5,116 nt of DNA, taken from Ktedonobacterales bacterium (GTDB lineage: Bacteria; Chloroflexota; Ktedonobacteria; Ktedonobacterales; JADMIN01). The stretch spans positions 1 to 5,116 of the forward strand of contig JAICKD010000315.1 in assembly GCA_025928125.1 (NCBI GenBank), in the 5' to 3' direction. The position numbers were made by a program, and so were the translations under genes. Shown here one piece after another: positions 1 to 5,116 of the stretch; position 1 is the first letter of the stretch, and every line of letters begins with the position of its first letter. Under the pieces are notes generated by a model. It searched no databases, was not told the origin of the DNA, and saw nothing but the letters and a program-made list of their open reading frames with translations.

Positions 1-125
1 ATGCCGGCACGGAACGAGGAGACCAGGATTTCCCCTGCCTGCGGGCGCTTCGTCGCGACCCGCTCGACGAGCATCTCGCCGGACGCCGCAACGACCAACG
101 CCGCGTGAGTGGATCCCGGTTGCAT
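1..125 (-). CDS. Medium-chain dehydrogenase/reductase (zinc-type alcohol dehydrogenase-like), N-terminal fragment
   Basis: Only the first 41 codons lie in the window; the gene leaves at the left edge with no stop. The peptide begins MQPGSTHAALVVAASGEM and continues LVERVATKRPQAGEILVSSF, then RAG. A short beta strand ending in a Gly, an acidic 'LVERV' strand, a Pro, and 'xxGEILVxxxRAG' match the start of the GroES-like N-terminal domain of medium-chain dehydrogenases, where the next residues normally lead to the catalytic Cys (xGxCGTD). That Cys would fall just outside the window, so zinc dependence and substrate cannot be judged. Two adjacent ATGs exist, at 128 and 125. The strong Shine-Dalgarno GAAGGAG (131-137) sits 5 nt from the second and only 2 nt from the first, so I choose 125. 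It is the fourth minus-strand gene in a row, 116 nt after the DUF1028 gene. The family call rests on a short stretch; an unrelated protein is possible. Confidence 0.6.
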   Translation of the reverse strand, partial: MQPGSTHAALVVAASGEMLVERVATKRPQAGEILVSSFRAG

Positions 126-130
126 CATGT

Positions 131-137
131 CTCCTTC
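131..137 (-). promoter_or_regulatory. Ribosome binding site that decides the start of the dehydrogenase-like gene
   Basis: The minus strand reads GAAGGAG, a near-consensus Shine-Dalgarno site. It leaves 5 nt to the ATG at 125 and 2 nt to the ATG at 128, which favours the downstream start. Confidence 0.7.
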
Positions 138-146
138 TATGCATGT

Positions 147-174
147 GGCGCAGGTGGCCAGCCACCGTCACGCC
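147..174. repeat. Inverted repeat (GGTGGC-CA-GCCACC core) in the DUF1028/dehydrogenase gap
   Basis: GGTGGC (153-158) and GCCACC (161-166) are perfect reverse complements separated by CA. A flanking GGCG (147-150) pairs with CGCC (171-174) around an internal loop. It lies between the stop of the DUF1028 gene and the Shine-Dalgarno of the dehydrogenase-like gene. No run of T follows on the minus strand, so it does not look like a Rho-independent terminator. An operator, a leader hairpin or chance in GC-rich DNA are all possible. A 2-nt loop is too tight for RNA unless the innermost pairs open. Confidence 0.4.
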
Positions 175-241
175 AACCCAGCCGTAGAGCGGCCACACCG
201 CATACTATCACACCGATAGCTTAGCGGTTCGCCTGCCATGG

Positions 242-1141
242 CTACTGAGCATGCGCTGCGTGCTCGCGCAGATAGTCGAGCACCTTGCGGTCGATGCGCG
301 CGTCGGCGGGATTATGCAGCAGCCGCTCCTCCAGGTTCTCGCGGCTGCCGAACTGCTCTAGCGCGTCGTACGTCTCGCTGCCCCACGCGCCGGTATGCGC
401 GCCCTCATAGTCGCCGGTGATGGTGAGCAGCCGCTGGAGTTCAGTGGCGAGCCCATTGTCTATTGGGAGCATATCTTCAGGGAGTGGCTTGAGGAAGAGC
501 AGTTCGTAGATATCGAGCAGATGGGAAAGTTCGTCAATGGGGTGGACCGCGTCGTCCACGCGCAGATCGATCATGCGGTCGTTGAAGCCGCCATAGCCGC
601 CATGCTCGCGCACCACCAGCAGCGCCGCCGCCTGCTGGCCACGGCTATCGCCGCCCGCCCGCTGACCAGCCGCCAGCCCGGCGAGCATCCGCCGCCAGAG
701 CGAGCCTTTCTCGTGCTGGAAGGTCTCGGCCATGGCGGAGATTGTCGCCTCACTCACGAGGATATTGCCCTGCGCCGCGAAGTTCGGGCCAGCGACGCCG
801 CCCGCCCACGAGTGGCATTCGTGGCCGGTCCAGGTGGCGGAATGGCCCTGAGCATCTACAATGCCCGCCTGGCGATGCTCGGCCTGGCTATCTGCCTGGA
901 TCAGGGCATCGAGCGCCTCCTTCGGCGATTTGCCAGCCGCCAGCAGGTCCAGCCCGCGCGGGCCATAACTGGTATTCGCCCAGGCCTGGGCCGCGACGGC
1001 GCCGACGCCCGCCCGCGCCCAGGGGACCACGGCGCCTACCGCCAGAAACTTCGAGGCGACGGCTACCCCCACGTCGCCGGTATGGGGATCGCAGGCGACC
1101 AGCGAAAATGTGGTGACCGGAAGATCGTTGCGCAGTGCCAT
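242..1141 (-). CDS. DUF1028 family protein (Ntn-hydrolase-like) with C-terminal putative peptidoglycan-binding domain
   Basis: The 299-residue protein has two parts. Residues about 10-200 match the DUF1028 family: TTFSLVACDPHTGDVGVAVA (10-29), GVGAVAAQAWANTSYGPRGL (45-64), HRQAGIVDAQG (89-99), WTGHECHSWAGG (104-115), GNILVS (125-130), and the highly characteristic AGGDSRGQQAAALLV (162-176). DUF1028 proteins are described as related in fold to the Ntn hydrolases, but their substrate is not established, so no reaction is assigned. Residues about 202-292 (PIDELSHLLDIYELLF, LQRLLTITGDYEG, SRENLEERL, IDRKVLDYLREH) match the small domain that often follows DUF1028 and is named putative peptidoglycan binding (PG_binding_2). 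I see no signal peptide or membrane helix, so action at the cell wall is doubtful. The ATG at 1141 has GGAGG (1152-1156) 10 nt upstream, slightly long spacing, and puts the conserved TTFS strand close to the N-terminus as in relatives. It follows rsmE after 73 nt on the same strand. The function in this operon is unknown. Confidence 0.9.
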   Translation of the reverse strand: MALRNDLPVTTFSLVACDPHTGDVGVAVASKFLAVGAVVPWARAGVGAVAAQAWANTSYGPRGLDLLAAGKSPKEALDALIQADSQAEHRQAGIVDAQGHSATWTGHECHSWAGGVAGPNFAAQGNILVSEATISAMAETFQHEKGSLWRRMLAGLAAGQRAGGDSRGQQAAALLVVREHGGYGGFNDRMIDLRVDDAVHPIDELSHLLDIYELLFLKPLPEDMLPIDNGLATELQRLLTITGDYEGAHTGAWGSETYDALEQFGSRENLEERLLHNPADARIDRKVLDYLREHAAHAQ

Positions 1142-1164
1142 CTTGTTGAAGCCTCCCCTCGCAA

Positions 1165-1186
1165 TGCCACATTTGCCCCCGTGGCA
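1165..1186. repeat. Inverted repeat TGCCAC-N10-GTGGCA between rsmE and the DUF1028 gene
   Basis: TGCCAC (1165-1170) and GTGGCA (1181-1186) are perfect 6-bp arms around a 10-nt loop. The hairpin lies in the 73-nt gap after rsmE, about 8 nt before the GGAGG of the DUF1028 gene in the direction of transcription. No T-run follows, so termination is unlikely. It could be an mRNA processing or stability hairpin, or could affect translation initiation of the downstream gene. It may be chance. Confidence 0.4.
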
Positions 1187-1214
1187 GACAGTCCTTTGCG
1201 ATCAGCGCAGGTGT

Positions 1215-2012
1215 TCAACGTGACGCATCGTTGCGTCTCGGCGCGCCATCGAGCGCGCCCAGTGTGTCGAGCGTGAGTGTGGCCGCCACTAGTGCGGCCG
1301 TCTCGGCGCGCAATATGCGCGTCCCCAGCGTCACGAGCAGCGCGCCATGGCGTCTTGCCAGCGCCGCCTCACCGGCAGAGAAGCCACCCGCTGGCCCAAT
1401 GAACAGATGTATCTCCGCGACGGATGGCAGTTCCCCCGCCGCGGCAATCGCCTCCGCCAGTGTCGCACGCAGAGGAGCCGTCTCAGCGTCTTCCCACGGA
1501 AACAGCGCGATGCTCTTTGGTGGCAACTGCGCCAGCGCATGCATCAGCGGGCGGGGCGGTCCCAGAATGGGCAGCCGGTCGCCGCCGCACTGCTCCACCG
1601 CCTCCGCCAGAATCCGCTGCCAGCGCCGTTGCCGCGCCTCACCAGTCATCTCGGCCGCCGCCACCGCACGCTCGGTGAGCAGCGGCTGAATCGCCGCGAC
1701 GCCCAACTCGGTCGCCTTCTGTAAGACCCACTCGAACTGCGCCGGTTTGAGCATCCCCTGGCAGAGTACCACCCGGCAGGGAAACTCCGCCTGCTCTGTG
1801 CGTTTAGTACCCAGGTGGACCACGACACGCCGCCGGTCCAGCGTCAGCACCTCGGCGGGGTAGACGCCTCCGCGCCCGTCAAGCAGTTGGATGATAGCGC
1901 CCGGTGTCGCGCGTAGCACATCGCGCACCTGATGGGCTACATCTGGCGGCAGATCAAGCTCGCCGTGCTCCGCGAGCGCCACGTCCAGCAGCACAAAGCG
2001 CCCCGCTGGCAT
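1215..2012 (-). CDS. rsmE: 16S rRNA (uracil-1498-N3)-methyltransferase RsmE
   Basis: RsmE methylates N3 of U1498 in 16S rRNA of the assembled 30S subunit, using S-adenosylmethionine. The 265-residue length is close to the family's usual 240-250. Residues 1-70 form the N-terminal PUA-like RNA-binding region (HQVRDVLRATPGAIIQLLDG). The SPOUT methyltransferase domain follows, with KATELGV (99-105), ERAV (114-117), AEAVEQCGGDRLP (136-148), IGPAGGFSAGE (205-215) and LGTRILRAETAALVA (229-243), which form the C-terminal trefoil-knot SAM site. One oddity is that the usual IGPEGG reads IGPAGG, so the Glu is replaced by Ala. The ATG is at 2012; GGGAAG (2020-2025) sits 7 nt upstream and overlaps the end of prmA. 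Only 4 nt separate the prmA stop from this start, which points to co-transcription and translational coupling. The tail GALDGAPRRNDASR is an unremarkable short extension. Confidence 0.95.
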   Translation of the reverse strand: MPAGRFVLLDVALAEHGELDLPPDVAHQVRDVLRATPGAIIQLLDGRGGVYPAEVLTLDRRRVVVHLGTKRTEQAEFPCRVVLCQGMLKPAQFEWVLQKATELGVAAIQPLLTERAVAAAEMTGEARQRRWQRILAEAVEQCGGDRLPILGPPRPLMHALAQLPPKSIALFPWEDAETAPLRATLAEAIAAAGELPSVAEIHLFIGPAGGFSAGEAALARRHGALLVTLGTRILRAETAALVAATLTLDTLGALDGAPRRNDASR

Positions 2013-2016
2013 CTCG

Positions 2017-3024
2017 TTACTTCCCGCCTTTTCCGGCGTCGCCTGCGTCTCCCGCGTTCGCCGGACGGATACCGACCAACGTCACCCAGTCACCCTCGAC
2101 CATCTCGCGAATGTCGCGTAGCCCGGCAGCCCGTAGCGGCTCCTCGGCCTCGGCGCGGCGCTCGGCGATGATGCCGCTGGCGATCAGCGTTCCGCCGGGA
2201 CGGACCGCGCGCACCAGCGATGGCGCGAGTTGCCCGATCACGCGGGCGATGATGTTGGCGACCACTACATCGAAGACGCCGATTTCCTCGCCAAGTGTGT
2301 CAAGACCCTCGGGCAGTGGCATGAATGGCTCGCCGTCCGCGCCTTCCAGCGTGGCCATGCGCACCTCCATGACATCGGAGACGCCGTTGATGGCCGCATT
2401 TTCGCGCGCCGCCTCCACCGCGACCCCGCTGACATCCAGCGCCAGCACGCGCGCCGCGCCCAGCTTGATCGCTGCGGTCGCCAGAATGCCCGACCCCGTG
2501 CCGACATCCAGCACGGCGTTCCCCGCCTGAACGCTCTCTTCGAGCGCGAGCATACAGTTGCGGGTCGTGGGGTGGAGTCCCGTCCCGAAGGCCATGCCGG
2601 GGTCAAGCTCGACGACTACCTCGTTCTCACGCGGCGCGTACTCGCGCCAGGACGGCTTGATGACCGTGCGGCGTCCCAGATGGAGGACATGATAGTACTC
2701 CTTCCAGGCATTCGCCCAATCTTCCTCGGCGATGCGGCGCGACTCTAACTCGCCGATGCTGCCAGAGAGCACCTGTCCCAGATGCCAGACGCCCTCTTCG
2801 ATGCGCTTCTTCGACTCCGCGCCATCCGCGTCGTCAGGCACGTACGCGCGGACCGTCACGTGCGCGTTGGGGACCGGGACGTGTACCTGACCATCATCGA
2901 GCAAGTTGTAGGGCTGGTCAATGGCGACGCCACCGCTGACATAGCGGCTCATCAACTCACTGACCGCCTCGACGGCTTCGGGGGCGGCGCGCACACTCAA
3001 TTCGAGCCAGAAGGCTGAAGACAT
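2017..3024 (-). CDS. prmA: Ribosomal protein L11 methyltransferase PrmA
   Basis: PrmA trimethylates ribosomal protein L11 (bL11/uL11) in the cytoplasm, using S-adenosylmethionine. The 335-residue product is somewhat longer than the E. coli enzyme of about 293. Residues 1-100 form the N-terminal substrate-recognition domain, starting FWLELSVRAAPEAVEAV. The linker has EDWANAWKEYY (101-111). The catalytic domain has DPGMAFGTGLHPTTR (141-155), the SAM-binding motif I VLDVGTGSGIL (171-181), the acidic residue of ALDVSGVAVEAARENA (195-210), and VVANIIA (254-260), corresponding to the family's N-I/L active-site motif. All key motifs are intact. Extra length comes from a loop at about 225-248 and a Gly/Ala/Asp-rich tail ending NAGDAGDAGKGGK. 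The start at 3024 has GAGGAAG (3031-3037) with 6-nt spacing. It is the first gene of the leftward unit, followed by rsmE after 4 nt; a dnaJ gene, often upstream of prmA-rsmE in other bacteria, is absent here. Confidence 0.95.
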   Translation of the reverse strand: MSSAFWLELSVRAAPEAVEAVSELMSRYVSGGVAIDQPYNLLDDGQVHVPVPNAHVTVRAYVPDDADGAESKKRIEEGVWHLGQVLSGSIGELESRRIAEEDWANAWKEYYHVLHLGRRTVIKPSWREYAPRENEVVVELDPGMAFGTGLHPTTRNCMLALEESVQAGNAVLDVGTGSGILATAAIKLGAARVLALDVSGVAVEAARENAAINGVSDVMEVRMATLEGADGEPFMPLPEGLDTLGEEIGVFDVVVANIIARVIGQLAPSLVRAVRPGGTLIASGIIAERRAEAEEPLRAAGLRDIREMVEGDWVTLVGIRPANAGDAGDAGKGGK

Positions 3025-3117
3025 GGCTTACTTCCTCACAGCGACACACATCGGCAACAAATGACCCCAACGTCTGCTCCGCACATGGCGGGGGCGAGAC
3101 TGCGGTTAGGCCGCTGC

Positions 3118-3147
3118 ATTGTCGCCTACCAGGCCATTCCTCGTCAA
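3118..3147 (-). promoter_or_regulatory. Candidate sigma-70-type promoter for prmA-rsmE
   Basis: On the minus strand, TTGACG (3142-3147, five of six consensus) is followed after 18 bp by GACAAT (3118-3123, four of six). Transcription would start near 3110, giving a leader of about 85 nt before the prmA ATG. This leader includes a small stem GCGG/CCGC (3102-3114) at its very start. The match is by eye only. Confidence 0.35.
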
Positions 3148-3184
3148 CCAGTGGCGCACATATTGCACGATTGCGTTGGGTGGC

Positions 3185-3220
3185 TTGCCGCTGCCTGTAT
3201 TGCCTGCCCTGTGTTGCCTG
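3185..3220. repeat. TTGCC direct repeats with 14-15 bp period
   Basis: TTGCC occurs at 3185-3189, 3200-3204 and 3214-3218. The last two are part of TGTRTTGCCTG (3196-3206 and 3210-3220), an 11-bp unit with one mismatch and a 14-bp period. The array could be a set of binding sites or a small tandem duplication. It runs directly into the inverted repeat at 3218-3242. Confidence 0.5.
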
Positions 3221-3242
3221 TAGCGAACGCATCGGGCTACAG
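3218..3242. promoter_or_regulatory. Perfect 7-bp inverted repeat CTGTAGC-N11-GCTACAG, candidate operator or hairpin
   Basis: CTGTAGC (3218-3224) and GCTACAG (3236-3242) are exact reverse complements with 11 nt between. Internal CGA and TCG (3224-3226 and 3232-3234) could extend the pairing, with two bulged G. It lies 94 nt before the TPR start and 194 nt before the prmA start. The size and symmetry fit a dimeric regulator site, but a leader hairpin is equally possible. No regulator gene is visible in the window. Confidence 0.4.
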
Positions 3243-3288
3243 TGTGTTAGGAGTTCGCTGAGGAGCGTAGAGTGGCCCGGACGGGTTT

Positions 3289-3315
3289 GCCCATAGATGC
3301 GTAAGCATAGATGGC
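3289..3315. promoter_or_regulatory. Imperfect palindrome with CATAGATG direct repeats upstream of the TPR gene
   Basis: GCCCAT (3289-3294), AG, ATGC (3297-3300), GTAA, GCAT (3305-3308), AG, ATGGC (3311-3315) form a dyad whose arms pair except for one extra C and the AG/AG internal loop. The same segment contains CATAGATG twice (3292-3299 and 3306-3313). It ends 3 nt before the ribosome binding region and 20 nt before the ATG. As RNA it would be a stem capped by a GTAA (GNRA) tetraloop; as DNA it could be an operator. Confidence 0.4.
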
Positions 3316-3317
3316 TG

Positions 3318-3326
3318 AGAGGGTGA
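3318..3326 (+). promoter_or_regulatory. Ribosome binding site of the TPR gene
   Basis: AGAGGGTGA resembles the extended Shine-Dalgarno AGGAGGTGA and ends 9 nt before the ATG at 3336. The TGA inside it (3324-3326) is in frame with the TPR gene and rules out any start further upstream, which fixes 3336 as the first possible start. Confidence 0.6.
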
Positions 3327-3335
3327 GCGTCATAC

Positions 3336-5116
3336 ATGACAACATCACAGCATTCAGCGCGCGAGCAAGGTCTTGCGCGGCTGCGCACGGGCCAGACCGC
3401 ACTGGCCGAGGGACGGCTGGAGCGCGCCGTCGATGCGCTGGTGGAGGCGGAGTCGATCTTCCGGCAGCTTGACGACCAGGAGCATCTGGCCGATAGCCGT
3501 ATGGCGCTGGCCGAGGCGCAACGCCAGCACGGCGCCATCGATCAGTCGGCGAATAGCTACTCGCAGGCCATCGAGCTGTATCGTGAGGCGAATCTCCCCG
3601 CGCGCGAGGCCAGCGCATCGCTGGCGCTGGGGCATATCGACCGCCAGCGCGGGCGGCTGGACAGCGCCTGGCAGCACTATTATCTGGCGCTACGCCTCTT
3701 CGAGAAGACGGAGAACGCCAGCGGCCAGGCCAGCGCATCGCTGGCGCTGGGGCATGTCGAGCGGCTGCGCGGGCGCGACGAGAAGGCGGCTGACTATTAC
3801 ACGACCGCGCGCACTCTGGCGGCGCAGGCCCACGATACGCTCATCGAAGCCGACGCGGCCCGGGGGCAGGGCGACATGCTCACCAGTCAGTCGCGCTATG
3901 CGGAGGCGCATGAGGCGATTCACCGGGCGCGCGAACTCTATCAGCAATTGCGCGACCAGTTCGGCGAGGTAGACACCTACGTCGGTGAGGGACGGCTGGC
4001 GCTGGAGACCGCCGATCTGGATGAGGCGGAAAACGACTTTGGCGAGGCGATAGCGCTCTCCGAGCCGATAGAGTATCCGCTCGGCGTGGCTGATGGCATC
4101 CTCGGTCTAGGCGAGGTGGCGTTGCACCGCAACCGGCTCGACCAGGCGCTGGCGAGCGGTCTGCGCGCCGAAGAAGATTATCGCGTCGCGGGCAGCTCGC
4201 TGGGGCAGGCGGAGGCCAATCGACTGCTGGGCGAGGTAAATCTGTTGCGCGGCCAGCTCGCGCAGTCCATCTCGGTCTTCGACCGCGCGATCCGCGCCCT
4301 GCGCACGCTGAAGGTACAGCTTCCCTACGCGCGCGCGACGCTTGGCGCGGCAGAGGCGCACCGCCGCAAAGGGACGCCGCGCAAGGCGGAAGATCTCTTC
4401 ACCGAGGCGCGTGATCTCGCCCGCGAGACTGGTCATGTTGTTCTGGAAGCGCGCGCCTCGCTGGGGTTGGGCCAGATCGCCCGCCATCGCGGCCTCTCGG
4501 CCACCGCCGCTCCCCTGCTGGCGGAGTCGGCACGTCGGCTGGAAGAGGCTCACCGCGCCGCCCTGGCGTCCCTGGCGCTCGGTGAACGCGCGCATCTGGC
4601 GCTGACACAGGGAAAGCTCGACGAGGCGCGGCAGCTTGCCGACCAGGCGCTTGCGCTCGCCCACCAGCCCGATGCGTCCGCGCGTGAGGTTGGCCCGGAG
4701 GCGGCGGCGTTCTGCGCCGCGAGTATGGTAGCGCTCGCACGCGGCCAACTGGCTGAGGCGCGCGGGTTCGCCGAACAGGCCACCGCGCACGCCCAGCAGG
4801 AGTCCGACGAGATCTGGCGGGCCGAAGCGGCGCTCGTCACGGGTGAGGTGGAGCTGGCCGCCGATAATGTGCAGGCGGCGGTCACGGCGTTCAACCAGGC
4901 GTTGGGGCTGACGAAGGAGCATGAGGCGCAGGTGGCCGAGGGGCTGGCGCAGGTGGGGCTGGCGCGTGTGCTGCTGCGGCGCGAGCTGTATGCCGAGGCT
5001 GCCAATGGTCATCAGGAGATGCTGTTTCGCTTCCGGGTGGCCGATGAGCCCGAGGCGCAGGCGCTGGTCCATCTAGGGCTGGGTGAGGCACGCCGCCAGC
5101 TTGGCGATACCGAGGC
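3336..5116 (+). CDS. Large tetratricopeptide-repeat (TPR) protein, C-terminus outside the window
   Basis: The frame stays open for 593 codons and leaves the right edge without a stop. After an 11-residue leader (MTTSQHSAREQ) the protein is a continuous TPR array. Units begin at residues 12, 52, 92, 132, 172, 212, 252, 292, 332, 372 and 412, each exactly 40 residues, then come four extra residues (VGPE, 452-455), then units at 456, 496, 536 and a partial one at 576. Typical pattern: small/Gly at position 8, often Gly-x-Leu at 15-17, Ala at 20 and 27, as in ASASLALGHIDRQRGRLDSA. A 40-residue period, rather than 34, is typical of the TPR_12/MalT-like class with longer helices. No signal peptide, membrane segment, nucleotide-binding or DNA-binding motif is visible, so a cytoplasmic protein-interaction scaffold is inferred. 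Such arrays often end in an effector or signalling domain, which could lie beyond the window. The composition is rich in Ala, Leu, Glu and Arg. It is transcribed divergently from prmA. The specific function is unknown. Confidence 0.85.
   Translation, partial: MTTSQHSAREQGLARLRTGQTALAEGRLERAVDALVEAESIFRQLDDQEHLADSRMALAEAQRQHGAIDQSANSYSQAIELYREANLPAREASASLALGHIDRQRGRLDSAWQHYYLALRLFEKTENASGQASASLALGHVERLRGRDEKAADYYTTARTLAAQAHDTLIEADAARGQGDMLTSQSRYAEAHEAIHRARELYQQLRDQFGEVDTYVGEGRLALETADLDEAENDFGEAIALSEPIEYPLGVADGILGLGEVALHRNRLDQALASGLRAEEDYRVAGSSLGQAEANRLLGEVNLLRGQLAQSISVFDRAIRALRTLKVQLPYARATLGAAEAHRRKGTPRKAEDLFTEARDLARETGHVVLEARASLGLGQIARHRGLSATAAPLLAESARRLEEAHRAALASLALGERAHLALTQGKLDEARQLADQALALAHQPDASAREVGPEAAAFCAASMVALARGQLAEARGFAEQATAHAQQESDEIWRAEAALVTGEVELAADNVQAAVTAFNQALGLTKEHEAQVAEGLAQVGLARVLLRRELYAEAANGHQEMLFRFRVADEPEAQALVHLGLGEARRQLGDTE
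3607..3755 (+). repeat. 29-bp perfect direct repeat, 120 bp apart, inside the TPR array
   Basis: The 29 bases at 3607-3635 are identical to those at 3727-3755. The 120-bp offset equals exactly one 40-codon TPR unit. Both copies encode the junction into ASASLALGH at the start of units 3 and 4. Synonymous positions match too, which the other units do not show, so a recent unit duplication or gene conversion is inferred. Confidence 0.8.

Larger units (their letters stand above)
3025..3335. other. Divergent intergenic control region between prmA and the TPR gene
   Basis: These 311 bases hold no convincing gene. They separate the starts of two divergent units and must contain promoters for both. 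Seen inside are a candidate prmA promoter (3118-3147), three TTGCC copies at 14-15 bp spacing (3185-3220), a perfect 7-bp inverted repeat (3218-3242), a small CCCG/CGGG hairpin ending in TTT (about 3276-3288), and an imperfect palindrome (3289-3315) next to the TPR ribosome binding site. One plus-strand frame is open here (3061-3261, 66 codons) but has no Shine-Dalgarno site or family resemblance. Confidence 0.75.

Noticed and set aside
126..128. First of two adjacent ATGs as the start of the dehydrogenase-like gene
   Set aside because: Only 2 nt from the Shine-Dalgarno; the next ATG at 125 has the better 5-nt spacing.
395..1276. 293-codon open frame on the plus strand
   Set aside because: It is antisense to the DUF1028 gene and the end of rsmE. 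It shows no family motif and an Arg/Ala/His-rich composition typical of shadow frames in GC-rich DNA.
3061..3261. 66-codon plus-strand frame in the divergent intergenic region
   Set aside because: No Shine-Dalgarno site and no recognisable similarity; it overlaps the proposed prmA promoter and the repeats.
3276..3290. CCCG-GA-CGGG followed by TTT as a Rho-independent terminator
   Set aside because: The stem is only 3-4 bp and the T-run is three bases; it lies upstream of a gene start rather than after a gene.
3314..3326. GCTGAGA followed by GGGTGA, recalling a TPP riboswitch
   Set aside because: The rest of the THI-box consensus is missing and the segment is better explained as the ribosome binding site.
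2957..3538. 193-codon minus-strand frame spanning the intergenic region and the start of both genes
   Set aside because: It overlaps the well-supported starts of prmA and the TPR gene, with no ribosome binding site or domain signature.
3373..3972. 199-codon plus-strand open frame starting inside the TPR gene
   Set aside because: It is an out-of-frame shadow, rich in Arg and Trp. The real frame starts at 3336 and continues to the right edge.
4107..5072. 321-codon open frame on the minus strand
   Set aside because: It mirrors the TPR gene; the Arg/Gln/Leu-rich periodic sequence is the complement of the repeats. The plus frame has a clear 40-residue TPR pattern and a ribosome binding site.

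Overview
The window is GC-rich bacterial DNA with tightly packed genes, strong Shine-Dalgarno sites and no mobile-element, CRISPR or RNA-gene signature. Two divergent transcription units flank a non-coding interval of about 310 bases (3025-3335). The organism cannot be fixed from the sequence. A high-GC member of the Chloroflexota is my best guess: prmA is next to rsmE (most Actinobacteria lack prmA), there is a DUF1028 protein with a C-terminal PG-binding-like domain, and there is a large 40-residue-period TPR protein. This is inference, not proof.

The leftward unit (minus strand) reads prmA (L11 methyltransferase), rsmE (16S rRNA m3U1498 methyltransferase), a DUF1028 Ntn-hydrolase-like protein, and then the first 41 codons of a gene that resembles a medium-chain (zinc-type) alcohol dehydrogenase and runs off the left edge. 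prmA and rsmE are separated by only 4 nt and are probably translationally coupled. Both modify the ribosome: PrmA the large-subunit protein L11, RsmE the decoding region of 16S rRNA. The next gaps are 73 nt (rsmE to DUF1028) and 116 nt (DUF1028 to the dehydrogenase). Each carries a short perfect inverted repeat but no U-tract terminator, so read-through is possible and the dehydrogenase may also have its own promoter.

The rightward unit (plus strand) is one very large open frame, 3336 to the right edge (593 codons, no stop), that is almost entirely TPR repeats. They keep an exact 40-residue register for eleven consecutive units, have one 4-residue insertion, and then continue. No catalytic or DNA-binding domain is visible in the part present. 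Two neighbouring units share a 29-bp perfect DNA match exactly 120 nt apart, which suggests recent duplication or gene conversion.

The divergent intergenic region holds a plausible promoter for prmA, a 7-bp perfect inverted repeat with an 11-nt spacer, TTGCC motifs repeated every 14-15 bp, and an imperfect palindrome just upstream of the TPR gene. These are the least explained elements in the window. I see no clear new multi-gene system. The best candidates for a second look are the TPR protein, whose effector domain (if any) lies outside the window, and the structured divergent control region.
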